Counted from the stretch's first letter, positions 1 through 9,990 are shown. The stretch: DNA of 24,568 bases from Saccoglossus kowalevskii (GCF_000003605.2 NW_003129855.1:299388-323955), one strand, 5' to 3'. Notes: generated by a model not told the origin, from the letters alone. Numbers and translations: made by a program.

Positions 1-535
1 TCCTGAGTGAGATATCTATGTTACACATCCAACACTTAGTGAGACATTTATGTTACATACTAAACCATGAGTGAGACATCTATGTTACACACCAAACCAT
101 GAGTGAAACATCTGTTACACACCCAACCCTGAGTGAGATATCTATGTTACACATCCAACACTTAGTGAGACATTTATGTTACACACTAAACCATGAGTGA
201 GACATCTATGTTACACACCCAACCCTGAGTGAAACATCTGTTACACACCCAACCCTGAGTGAGATATCTATGTTACACATCCAACACTTGGTGAGACATC
301 TATGTTACACACTAAACCATGAGTGAGACATCCATGTTACACACCAAACCATGAGTGAAACATCTGTTACACACCCAACCCTGAGTGAGATATCTGTTAC
401 ACATCCAACACTTAGTGAGACATTTATGTTACACACTAAACCATGAGTGAGACATCTATGTTACACATCAAACCATGAGTGAGACATCTATGTTAAACAC
501 AAACCATGAGTGAGAGATTTTTGTTGCACGTCACA
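1..535. repeat. Tandem array with 32-bp unit and 126-bp higher-order repeat
   Basis: The basic unit is about 32 bp and reads roughly GAGTGAGACATCTATGTTAC followed by ACACCAAACCAT. Units fall into a four-part set of 32+32+32+30 bp, so the 126-bp set repeats: the same variant (GAGTGAGATATCT) recurs at 5, 131, 257 and 383, exactly 126 bp apart each time. In the first three sets the fourth unit lacks two bases (CATCTGTTAC instead of CATCTATGTTAC). The last set differs, with a 30-bp first unit and a 31-bp fourth unit, and the array decays after about 508. The left end is cut by the window, so the full length is unknown. Units are contiguous with no unique spacers, and stops occur in the frames, so it is neither a CRISPR array nor a coding repeat. 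It looks like satellite or minisatellite DNA that has undergone higher-order amplification. Confidence 0.95.
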
Positions 536-708
536 CGGTGTATCAGATTCGTTTACTCTCTGAGAGTCAACAAATGCACATTGTTCACACAGTTGTGCAA
601 ATAAATGTTTTCTCCCTATCTCACATTTTGCATTTTATTCAGGTAATATTTATCTCTTCCTGTTTTCAGAGAATTACAAGACTTTGTAGCCAGTGTATTT
701 TATTTATT
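536..708. other. Non-coding spacer between tandem array and dispersed repeat A
   Basis: AT-rich sequence with pyrimidine-rich stretches. An open frame runs through it and into the dispersed repeat, but its composition does not look like protein. I see no gene here. Confidence 0.5.
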
Positions 709-1000
709 CGGCCGTCGTCCCCCACCCCATTATACCATGGCACATTCCCTACTATAAACCTATACTCTGTCGACAAAATCAAACACAATGGCGCATGCTC
801 CGTTCGTTTCCATGGTAAACGAGTGTATGATTATGTCAGTTATGACGTGATATAAGACGTGGACACATTTATTCGTTTTAATATCAAATTGATGCGAGTT
901 GTAGTTACAGAAATGATACGATGATTGATGGAACAAAAACATTCAATTTAACTGAGGTCGATTACAGTTTTTTCTAGCACGATCGCGCACGGTTTGAATG
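709..1000 (+). repeat. Dispersed repeat family, copy A
   Basis: This block is clearly related to 13318-13682 and, in its last part, to 23921-24040, all in the same orientation. Shared landmarks with copy B, in the same order, are GTCGTC, CCATTATACC, ACTATAAACCT, AAACACAA followed by CGGCGC or TGGCGC, CGTTTCCATGGTAAA, TATGACGTGATAT (13 of 13 identical, 841-853), GAGTTGT.GTTACAG and ATTCAATTTAACT. The last 50 bases from 941 match copy C at about 40 of 50 positions. It carries a CRE-like TGACGTGA (843-850) and a palindromic X-box-like GTTTCCATGGTAAAC (806-820). No terminal inverted repeat, poly-A tail or coding capacity was found, so the class is unknown; a MITE, a SINE-like element or a duplicated regulatory module are all possible. 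Confidence 0.8.
806..820. promoter_or_regulatory. X-box-like (RFX-type) palindrome in repeat copy A
   Basis: GTTTCCATGGTAAAC is close to the RFX X-box consensus, two GTTNCC-type half-sites facing each other. The same motif is kept in copy B at 13415-13429. This is a motif match only; binding is not shown. Confidence 0.3.
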
Positions 1001-1220
1001 GTTGGTTTCAGCGAAACTGGTCACCTGGCTCTTCCTGTATGTATGTCTGTTTCTTTCCCATTATGTCAAGAGCCATCACATTGATATCAATAAAACTTCA
1101 AAATGCAATGACATATTTTTTTTTGGATAAAATAAGTAAATATTCATTAGCTCGTATTTTGCATCATAATTTTCCAGCTTTCACATCTCCAAATCTAATA
1201 ATAGCATTTCCATGAAACTT

Positions 1221-1248
1221 ATTGCATTGGTCCCGGGAACAATGCAAT
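1221..1248. repeat. 28-bp near-perfect palindrome
   Basis: The left arm ATTGCATTGGTCCC faces the right arm GGGAACAATGCAAT; 13 of 14 positions pair, with one G/A mismatch. A second smaller palindrome, with AATAATTATT at its core and GGTGA/CACC at its ends, follows at 1258-1280. The sequence shows a potential hairpin or a symmetric protein site; no function is recognised. Confidence 0.75.
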
Positions 1249-1690
1249 ATTTAAATTGGTGAACAATAATTATTGTCACCGTTATCTCAAAAGGCAATTA
1301 TTGCTTTCCAATAAAACTAGTTTCATAGATGTTCTGAGACAAAGCACAAACCTGATTAGTTTTAGTCGAAATTCTGCATATTAATATTTTTAATTTGTAT
1401 ATTAATTAGCCAATTACCAGCTCTTGCATTGTCAGGAACTACCATATGGTTTTCAATAAACAATGGCGAATAATTGTTCTTGGAGAATGCACAGACCTGA
1501 TTAATTTTCGCTAGGAGTTCGTGCGTTTATTTAATTGCCTAATTTGCATAACAATCACACAATTTATATATTTTAATTAAATTTCGTACATACCGGTAGG
1601 CGCTTTTGAATAATCCACTGATTTGATTAAATTCAAGGTTGGAATTCCATGCATGCTAATTGCCTAATTTGCAAAATTGATGTGATGCAA
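1221..1690 (+). repeat. Degenerate internally repeated block
   Basis: Two or three diverged copies of a unit of roughly 140-200 bp occur in the same orientation. Landmarks are TTGCATTG at 1223 and 1425, CACAAACCTGATTAGTTTT near 1347 against CACAGACCTGATTAATTTT near 1490, and TAATTGCCTAATTTGCA (17 identical bases) near 1536 and 1659. The pattern looks like an old interspersed element built from internal duplications. No open frame spans it. Confidence 0.6.
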
Positions 1691-1699
1691 CTGGTATAT

Positions 1700-2815
1700 A
1701 TTATACACTCCTGCATATCGTGATATTCAGCCTGTGTTATGAAGGCGTCGGACAAGAAATATGACTAGCATATGGTCTCAATATTAAAGCATTACATAAC
1801 TGTAATACCGCAATCACTGTCAAGAGTTATGACATGTGCCCAAATGTAAGCGGCATAAGTGAATCTAAGGTCACAATAAAACGTTTTTCATTGACTGTGC
1901 TTGTAATTGAAGTATTTTTATGTATTTTTATGTGTTCGAGATTAATTTGTAATATTTAAATAGAGTATTCCTTATTTGTATTTTGTGCCTCTAGTACCCT
2001 CAACACACGGAAATTCTTCCTAAGGTTTCTTTTTTTTTTTTACTTGTTGTGATGTGATATTCGTTGAATGAAACACGTACTTTTAGCAACTCTTGACATC
2101 GGTGCCATCTGTGCAATTGACCTGCTGTAATGTTAATGTTTTAGATATAGTAGTTTATCCGTTCGAACAATTGAGTAACCTAGTATATAATGAGATAATG
2201 ACTGACTACTAGTATTATCACTATTTTGAATCATTATCAATGCACGATTGGTACGTGATAAAACCTTTTATTTAATAGATGCATATGCTTTTAAATGTGA
2301 TACCTCGTTTACATTTCGTTAAATTTGCTTTTAAATAGTATTTGTTAATTGTGTAAAAAACATGCATATAGTTTTAACTTGAAAAGTCATAGTCGTGAAA
2401 TCCTATGAATTTGATGGCGCCTATAAGCATTTCGAACTTTGTATATCCGCGCTGAAAACGTTAACACGTTACACAATGTTTTTTTACACACTTAAAAAAC
2501 TGTAAACTGCAAAATAGACGTAATTTAAAAAACACTGAAATCTTAGTAATCTTAGAGTGAACTAAGAAACTTGTTTTTTACCTCTATAAAAAATTAATGG
2601 TGATCCATTTTCAGCTGTTCAATAAATCAATGTACTAGTAACCCTGATTCTAATGATTAAACTGTTGAACTGTACATTTCATGATCTTGGGCCAGAGGTT
2701 ATAAAACTAAACTTATACGCCAAACCACTATTGCGATTACTAAACATAACAATTACCATAAAAGTGATTTGAAGACTTGTAATTTTTTTCGGGCATGTGA
2801 ATTAATACTATCACG
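1700..2815. other. AT-rich non-coding stretch
   Basis: No substantial open frame, RNA gene or clear repeat was found. It contains a short poly-T tract near 2030-2041 and scattered A/T runs. I see nothing that can be assigned a function. Confidence 0.5.
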
Positions 2816-2821
2816 GGCACG

Positions 2822-3110
2822 GTAACCTGGCAACAATAAGGAGGTAAATTTTAAACTTGCAAATGCGAAATTGCAATCACATTTATCAATAGCAGAAACA
2901 AGTACGTATTAATGTAGGTGTACAATAGATACTACACTGTCGGACAGGCATACAAGTACTTCAGCGTATTATACTATACGTGTATACGCCCAAATAGATT
3001 GTATGGATGCCATTGGGCACTGTCATTACCATGGTTATCGTTTATGTCATTGTGGCTGAAACGCTTGTCTATTTGTAGACATGCGGGGATCCACACGTTG
3101 CCATGGCTAT
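2822..3110. promoter_or_regulatory. Cluster of X-box-like sites
   Basis: GTAACCTGGCAAC at 2822-2834 fits the RFX X-box pattern of two half-sites facing each other. Weaker CCATGG-centred versions lie at about 3025-3039 (ATTACCATGGTTATC) and 3097-3110 (GTTGCCATGGCTAT). In animals such sites often sit upstream of ciliary genes, but no gene could be identified next to them, so this is a motif observation only. Confidence 0.3.
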
Positions 3111-3119
3111 AGAATGACA

Positions 3120-4780
3120 TTGGCGGTTCTTTGTATTGCGCATGTGCATGCACGTATCTGAATCATTTTAATAGCAAAACAGAATCGCTTGCATCGTCAG
3201 TATCTTGCAGCTTTCAGAATATCAAAAGGCAAGTAGACTTCCTGTGTTCTTATGCATGCATGGCACGTGTTCTGGTATTGCGAAACCATCTCAGGTGTAA
3301 TCATTTTAGTTTCTATCTGTATATTTCATATGTGTATGAAAGATAACTCAATGTCGTTTTTAGTAGATATTGCTTCATACAAGTTAAATTACCGATACCA
3401 TCCTTATCCCCGCCCACTCCCCTTCCCGGTCAAAACAGAACTGATGCAACCAAATGTATAATCCCTCCACCTAAAACTTAATTATTACACGATAACCTTG
3501 AAGTTGACATATATGTAGCACGCGCCGCCGATAAAACTTCAACCTTCAAATCACAATGCTAACAAAGTATATGCTGGAGTGTGGTACATAACAATAACGG
3601 CATAAAGTGATACGTGTGTCTTAATACAGATACACTAACATCTAGAAACGTTCATATTTTGAAATAACCTGAAAACCTGAATCTTGCTTCCATATACTTC
3701 ATTGCCTGGTTATGCAGGAAAAAATCGATATATCGATACTTCACTGATATTTCGGTTATTTATGTTCCATTAGAATAATAAACCAAGTTTACATGCTGTC
3801 AAACTAGATGGTGACGATTACTATTTGTTTACAATATCGAAATAAATCCTGGCGCTTTGTGAACCACGATGCCTTCTGCCGTACCGTATATTCTGCTGTA
3901 TTGGTTAATACATTGTACATACAAGATACATCTCGATTCCGAACTAAACGTTGTCTACTGTTTGGTGTTCTTTGTTGTTGCATTTATCTTATCTCATTAA
4001 TACATTTTGTATGCTGCTGTTGCAGTCACGGATATGCATCCGTTACATTAATATGATTCTTGTCCGTTACACAAGGGATGCCGATTTTACTTATTTATTT
4101 GTTAATTTACTTAATGATCAATTTATTCAAACTGTTTGATTGTTTGCCAATTAATTAATTACGTCCGAATTCCTATTTATTTATTTTTTTAATGTGTAAA
4201 GCGCGACTCGGCGGAACGTGTTAAATTATCGATTGCGTTTACTATTTTAATCGTGCGAGATTATAACATTACAGAACATTTATGTAAATTAACTTCTTCT
4301 GCAAAAGATAACTATTTATTCGTGCTCCGTCATTCAATCGTATTGTTGTCATTTGGATTATCAGGCTTGGCAGTTTGGTCCCTAATGGCATAGTTAAAAT
4401 GTTAAAAAACACTGTAATTAGACGAACAAATCAAACTCAAATATTTCAAAATTATCTCCCTACGATCAATGAGTCATTAATGCACAGTCGTCTCAATACG
4501 TCTGTCAGAAATAAAACACATTGCATGTAACTTTGACGAATCGATATATAAAGTCGGAGGTTTTCGATGAGTGTGACGACTATAACGCTTAATCGCATGT
4601 TCTTTTATGTGTTAAAAGGAAACAAATGTACATGATTTATCGAATCACAGAAGGAATAGTTACGTATTGTCATCGCCCTAAGTCTTATTGCAATCGTGCG
4701 AGACATTTCCCAGAAACGATTGTTGACACGTACGGGAAGTAGAATGTAATAATTGTTATTACCACAATAGCCGCCGGGTT
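3120..4780. other. Non-coding stretch without recognisable genes
   Basis: Only short open frames with no protein-like composition occur here. A perfect 14-bp palindrome is annotated separately at 3724. No RNA gene, transposon end or clear repeat was recognised. Confidence 0.5.
3724..3738. promoter_or_regulatory. Perfect ATCGATATATCGAT palindrome with DRE-like core
   Basis: The 14 bases at 3724-3737 are a perfect palindrome, and the adjoining 3731-3738 read TATCGATA, the DREF/DRE-type core known from insect promoters. Whether an equivalent factor acts in this organism is unknown. Confidence 0.25.
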
Positions 4781-5180
4781 CTAAAATCAAATCAAATCCA
4801 AAACCTTCCAAAAGAAACAAGAATAAAATGGCTGCCAGTCGGCCATATTGAATCGCACCACACACGCGAAATATACCCGCAGCCCAAGAAACGTTTGCTA
4901 GCGTATATTAGGAATGCTGTCACCAAACTTTCCACAAGTCGTCTATATCGATGAGTATCACACTGCCAAGTACTGGAGAAACCATTGAAAAAAACACGGC
5001 TTCCAGTTGTTCGTATTGAATTGAATCGGGAGAAACAAATAACGTTCATCTGCGGTGCAATATTTATTGATATTATACTGAAACTTTGTCTCGAACACGT
5101 ATTAGGAAACTGGGAAATGTTGCGTGCAAAATGACCGCCAACCGGTGATATGTGGTAAAAGTCAAAATCATTTTGCATGC
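4780..5180. repeat. Possible decayed interspersed repeat with AAAATGGC-GCCA motifs
   Basis: A 25-base motif at 4825-4849 (AAAATGGCTGCCAGTCGGCC, then ATATT) matches 8650-8674 at 20 of 25 positions in the same orientation, and a 13-base part of the latter (AAAATGACCGCCA) recurs exactly at 5128-5140. The motif is itself partly palindromic (GGC...GCC). Two overlapping minus-strand open frames cover the block but do not look like protein. It probably represents fragments of an old dispersed repeat. Confidence 0.35.
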
Positions 5181-6835
5181 CTTCTAAAATGCCTTATGGC
5201 AAAGTTCACTGAGTGGCAAAGACGGAATAAAGGAAGGGGTGCCAGCCTTATATCTAAATAGACTGTATGGTATTTTATGTGAAAGTGATCCCAAAAATGT
5301 GGTTAATACCTGACACGTTCAAAACTGAAAAAAATACTTGGTGGATTTCTAACTGATACATGTTGGACGAAAACCTAATTAACAGTCGCAGACAGAGGTG
5401 AACACGACACATATTACTATAGGCTATAGGCCTTTTTAATTTTACAATTGACAACCGTACTGTCTTGAGTGACAGAATGTTCCACAACTTCGAGGCAGTT
5501 TAGTCAAAATTCGTGTGTTTCTCTGAACGTAAGCTTCAGTGTGTGTTCAAATTGCACACGGCGGTGCGGAGCCATTGAAAGCAAAGACGTTTCAAATAAT
5601 AACATGTAATTGATTCGTTGTTTCACAGGTAACATATATCAGTGTTGTGATCATATTTCCCAACTTGTGTATTTAAACCAGCTGCAGTGTGCTATTAGTA
5701 ATCCGATTGGGATGTAACATGGATACAAACGAGGTGTCTTGTTGAGTTTTCAATTAACTTATCATGGTACTATATGTTGAGCGTTTTTCACGACCGGTGA
5801 CTTTTGCGAAAATATTGATTTTTTTTATATTGATTTGTCCAATCACCTTTTTAAGTCCAACATCATTTGGGGTCAATTTGTTGACTTATCAAATACAATC
5901 CATAGCATATTATATCATGACGTAATTAAACTGATTTTATGAACACTTGCAAATTCGATTATTTTCATGTGTTTACAATAATTGTACATACATAGTGGCG
6001 ACACCGGGAAGAAGGGAAATCGCCCCCCCCCCAAAGAAAAAAAGTCGTGCCGCCGTGGATACATTCAACATAAAGATCCAAAACCCGAAAAAAAATATAT
6101 ATTATATAACCTGAAAAACAGAAATCATTATTTGTTCTTTGATGACCTTTTTTATTCTGGAGTGTTCTAAATGTAACTTCATGGTCGCTAATTTTAGGCA
6201 GTGAGTTAGATATGTTCAGAGATTTTTCTTTAATGATTAACGACTTATTATAATGTATGACTTGTGTGGAAAGTCCCAGCTTGTATATTCCTATAAAATA
6301 GGGTTACAACTCTATACTACGGGTTCAGAAAACTGAAATTGAAATATGGTATCAATATCAATTCATTTTACGGGTACCGTATACATTACGTGCAAATTGT
6401 ATTCCCAGCAACACTGCTAACATTCTGCAACCTTCTCATTTAGTGGATAAAAAATTACGATGCCCGTTACTACGTGTTATAAACTATCATCATTTAGACG
6501 CGATAATGTGTTCAGATTCACTTTACACATTATCTTGCCATAGATCCTTCCCTCTGTAAAAAACAACAACAAAACGGCGAGCTTTGTGAGACGCAGTCTA
6601 GTCTATTATTTAGGGTAGCATCAGCGTCCGATCTCTGTCGCCACGCAATAATGAGCAGTAGCCCCAAAGGTTGAATACACGTGCAGTGGTAGTGTAGTTT
6701 GAGGAAGACATCCGGGGAAAAGAAATGGCAAGTGGCAAGTGGCAAATGCGTTTTATGCGCTTGTATTTCAGTTATGCGTGCAGCGTTCATGAGCAAAGGG
6801 ACGCGTAAGAATAAAATGCTTGTAGGTAAGTTTCT
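5180..6835. other. Non-coding stretch before the long inverted repeat
   Basis: No gene is supported. Small features are a C10 run at 6023-6032 beside an A/G-rich tract, and a short tandem of GGCAAGT near 6727-6745. Open frames here are short and low in complexity. Confidence 0.45.
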
Positions 6836-6837
6836 TA

Positions 6838-7130
6838 TCGGGTGAAATCAGTGTCAACATTATTTTTATTTGCTTTATTTGAGTGTTTTTCTGTGTATAT
6901 TATCATTAAGTTGATATTTTTATATTGGCTTTACATTAGATTGGCATTTTCTTGACATTTTTGTATTGTCTTTGCATTAATGGGTTGGCATTGTTATTGT
7001 ATTAGGTTGACATTTTTACATTTTTTTGACCTTTCATTATTATGTCTTATGTCGTAATATCATAATTTATGCGGAATCAAAACCCTAGCCCATATATTAT
7101 GATACCCCGAATATATATGGGTGGCTATAT
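6838..7130 (+). repeat. Long inverted repeat, left arm
   Basis: Read forward, this arm matches the reverse complement of 9235-9540. The outer 44 bases (6847-6890) are identical to the complement of 9481-9524. Further in, both arms contain phased copies of an ATTAGATTGGCATTGTCTTG-type subrepeat; two subrepeats in the right arm and one in the left are 41 bp long. The arms then share TTATTATGTCTTA, ACCCTAGC and GGGTGGCT in the same order, with indels. A small hairpin (TAGCC-CATATAT... facing ...ATATATG-GGTGGCTA) lies at 7086-7127. The outer limit is soft: TTATC.GG near 6832-6842 may pair with CATCC.GG on the other side. Foldback elements such as sea urchin TU elements have long inverted repeats built of internal repeats; this resemblance is an inference. 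Confidence 0.88.
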
Positions 7131-7467
7131 TATAATACGCCAAGTTTGTCCTCATCTACTATGTAGGAGAACGTTACAGGATTCAAGTTAACAAAATTAC
7201 AGTTATTAATCGTGGTGAAATCGTGCAGTCAATCAAAGTTGTCGTACCGTTCCGCTCACATAGTCCCATTTTTGGGTCGCTTTGTCGTTCACAAGCAGGA
7301 GTATTTTCAGCAAAGGAGTGGCTCACTTCGAATGCCGATTTCAAATTAAACTCAATAATATTCAATAAAAAGCACCTCAGTTTTCATGAAAGAAACAATT
7401 ATTTTCGAATTTGTTTTACCATTTTAAATGCAAACCATAACCAGTGTGTAGGATTAATGCGCGGTAG

Positions 7468-7582
7468 TCGTCGCGCCGCGCATGCGCGAGATATGGGTCT
7501 CATATACTAGTAAACAAAGATGGCGATTTTGACTGTAGCACATACCAACTAGTACACAAATGCCGCACATGCGCGGCGCCAC
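7468..7582. promoter_or_regulatory. GC-rich island with two NRF1-type sites and a YY1-type site
   Basis: GCGCATGCGC at 7478-7487 is the perfect palindromic core of the NRF1 consensus. GCACATGCGC at 7565-7574 differs from it by one base. Between them AAGATGGCG (7517-7525) matches the YY1 core. The outer parts are inverted relative to each other (CGCCGCGCATG.GCG against its complement), and ACTAGTAAACAAA near 7506 resembles ACTAGTACACAAA near 7549. In animals, NRF1 plus YY1 sites mark TATA-less, often bidirectional, promoters. In otherwise AT-rich DNA this island stands out, but no first exon could be assigned on either side. Confidence 0.4.
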
Positions 7583-7710
7583 AGAAACAAGTGTAGATCA
7601 TAGAACATGTTATGAAATCTCTAATACATGATGAACTATATGTTGCTAGAGACTGGATTAAGTCAAAATAAACATATGTTGACTATTAAGAACAAAAACC
7701 ACAGGAAATG

Positions 7711-7758
7711 TGTATTACGTTGCTATAAAAACGTTTTTATTAGGATTGCGTAATACAA
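7711..7758. repeat. Imperfect palindrome (hairpin potential)
   Basis: GTATTACG...TATAAAAA on the left faces TTTTTAT...GCGTAATAC on the right around a CG centre near 7731-7733. The distal eight bases and the central A/T blocks pair; a few bases between them do not. No function is recognised. Confidence 0.55.
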
Positions 7759-8649
7759 ATAGTACAAAATTAAAGCATTATACAAGAAAAAATGTGCATT
7801 ACTCATAACTTCCTTGCTCATTGGCATACAAACTTCATTCACCGATGCGAGTCAATGCCACCTGGCGCGACGCATGTCAAAAATCTACTGTAAACCCTCA
7901 TAGACTGTGCAAATGGTGCATATTCCATGAATTGCACGGAAAACATGCAGGGAAACAGAGAAAGAAAATGCATTATTTTGAGACAAAACGTAGAAGTCTT
8001 TCCACCACCGGCGATATAGAAGTAATCAAATGCTTAGGAGGTACAAACATCTAGTCAACAGAACTTCTAGCCAAATGTTTTCATTGACAAGAGATGTATG
8101 GATGGCATAAATGAAAATTTAGACTTTGGTCCGTACGCAAGGCAGATATTCTGGCATCTGGGAGGTTGCTTAATTTCAGAACCCAGGGCGTTTGGAAGGA
8201 AAATTCCACTGAGATGTATTCGATACTAAAATATTTAATGATGCCTGGTGTATTAAAGCATGACTGAGTGTAGTACAAAAGACTCACAAAACACTGAGAT
8301 ATCAAAAGTAAATCTCAAAATTGGATTCATTTTTATAATAGTAGGACACTATTTCATACATATCTTATACATATCTGATATTCTGCACAAAAGCTATTCG
8401 ATGGGATTTAGCTATGGATATGGACTGATTACAAGAAACCCCCATATTAACGTCTTGGACAAATAAAATGGAAGGCCAAATATGATACCAAGTATGAGCT
8501 ACACATGCAAATGCAAATATCTTCTTTCCGTTACGGTTGCTATGAACACGCCCAAACGTGTGCCCATCATTAATGTTGTTGATATTCATTCAGGGTTCCA
8601 TTGTGTTATATATATATGTATACCAAGTCTAAACCACATTTTGGGTCTT

Positions 8650-8674
8650 AAAATGACCGCCATTCAGCCATCTT
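8650..8674 (+). repeat. Short copy of the AAAATGGC-GCCA motif
   Basis: Matches 4825-4849 at 20 of 25 positions in the same orientation. Probably a fragment of an old interspersed repeat. Confidence 0.35.
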
Positions 8675-9234
8675 AAATAGGATCATGAAGAAAAAACATG
8701 TGTAAATGTTTGATATAATGTCTGATGTAAACAAGGACTAATAATCATGGAAATTATTGCATAACCAGGCATTGTGATTCCATACAATTTCTAAAATGGA
8801 AAATGACAAGATCACTATATAACAATTTATGATGTTTGTTAACAATATAAAATTATCAATTCATCTTTAAACATTCAATCCTCTATAAAAATACTGACCA
8901 AACTCACCGACCATATTCTTATTTTCTGTTGGCTAATTTGTCAAAATATATTAATAAGCACTGAATCACGATGGTTGCAGTGAGATCATTCAAAAATGAA
9001 ATAATAAAAAGCATATCCATATATGGCGACGGATACCAAAAACCCAAGTTATATACAGTTATATATGTTTTCAAATTGTTGATATAAAATGAAAATTTAA
9101 ACTAAATGTATCAAGCATAAAAGGAATTAACAAAGAAAGTTCTTTTTGTGATGTTCCGTTATCAGTTCAAGCAACACTTGTCTAAGGCATCGACATGCAT
9201 TCTCTCAACACCGTTGATGCGTCACGCAAAGACA

Positions 9235-9540
9235 GATACAGCCACCCATCAATTCACTGTCACTGTTTGGAGTATCACAATACCTGTGCTAGGGTGTTAA
9301 GACATAATAATAAAAGTTCAAAAAAATGTCAAACTGCAAAGTGCCAATCTAATGCAAAGACAATATAACTATGTGAAGACAATGTCAACCTAATACAAAT
9401 ACAATATAAATATGTCAAGACAATGCCAATCTAATGCAAAGTCAATATAAAAATGTCAACTTAATGATAATATACAGAAAAAAAACACTCAAATAAAGCA
9501 AATAAAAATAATGTTGACACTGATATCAGTTTCCGGATGA
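9235..9540 (-). repeat. Long inverted repeat, right arm
   Basis: The reverse complement of this arm matches 6838-7130 in order: an identical 44-base outer block (9481-9524), then subrepeats beginning ATTAAGTTGAC, ATTAGATTGGC, ATTAGGTTGAC and ATTAGATTGGC, then CATTTTTTTGA, TTATTATGTCTTA, ACCCTAGC and GGGTGGCT. Two successive subrepeats are 41 bp and close to each other in sequence, so the arm is internally tandem. It has more full subrepeats than the left arm, which points to unequal loss or gain since the arms separated. No target-site duplication was found outside either arm. Confidence 0.88.
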
Positions 9541-9985
9541 AAATATCCAATATTTCCTAACGCAAATAAACATGGAGGGTTTGCTGTCTACAAGATCCAT
9601 ACAAAATGGAAACATTGGCTGAGTCAGACATATTCTTCTTTTTATGTTCGTACATTGACTTAAAACACTGTCAAGTTATCGTCTGACAAAATATATTACC
9701 ACTGCAGAACAAATTGCGTCAGAGAATCTAATTTGCTTAATATTTGACGGATCAACCTTTCACCAATGAATTATAATTGATACTACTCAAACCAACTACA
9801 CGCCAACAATCATCTTCCGTTTATCCCGCGGTAATCCCCTGATAACGTCGATAAGTATTCGGAGATTGTGTACGTGCGTCATTAGCCAGGTTGTTGTTTT
9901 TATTTTATGCGGGTCATTCCGCACGTGAGGTTTTTACACAAAAGTGGTCACTAACGCGCGTCTGGCTGTATTACATTCATGATGA
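9541..9985. other. Non-coding flank of the inverted-repeat element
   Basis: No gene or clear repeat seen. The apparent minus-strand open frame starting beyond 10100 is driven by the trinucleotide repeat that follows. Confidence 0.45.
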
Positions 9986-9986
9986 A

Positions 9987-9990
<4 letters not shown>

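Larger units (their letters stand above)
7131..9234. mobile_element. Interior of the long inverted-repeat element, no transposase recognised
   Basis: About 2.1 kb lie between the arms. Open frames are all under about 95 residues and none resembles a known transposase. One (about 7821-8054, +) has a basic, Cys/His-containing stretch (HRLCKWC ... GKHAGKQRKK) but no recognisable domain, and it opens at TTG rather than ATG. The interior holds a GC-rich promoter-like island (7468-7580), an imperfect palindrome (7711-7758) and a repeat fragment (8650-8674). If this is a transposon it looks non-autonomous or decayed; two independent insertions of one repeat in opposite orientation would give the same picture. 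Confidence 0.45.

Noticed and set aside
1-535. Regular repeats of about 32 bp that could suggest a CRISPR array
   Set aside because: Units are contiguous with no unique spacers, there are no cas genes, and the surrounding DNA is animal-like. It is a higher-order tandem repeat.
538-1215. Three short open frames
   Set aside because: They overlap dispersed repeat copy A or lie in low-complexity flank; copies B and C do not conserve any frame.
4605-5178. Two overlapping minus-strand open frames (86 and 128 codons)
   Set aside because: They overlap in different frames, have no protein-like pattern, and coincide with a likely decayed repeat.
7821-8054. Basic Cys/His-containing open frame inside the inverted-repeat element
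   Set aside because: It opens at TTG, matches no transposase or zinc-finger pattern I know, and lacks a second cysteine pair. It is mentioned under the element but not called as a gene.
3702-8778. TGCCTGGTTATGCA at about 3705 and its complement near 8761, as a possible inverted-repeat pair
   Set aside because: Only about 14 bases match, the flanks do not, and a match of that length is expected by chance in a window this size.
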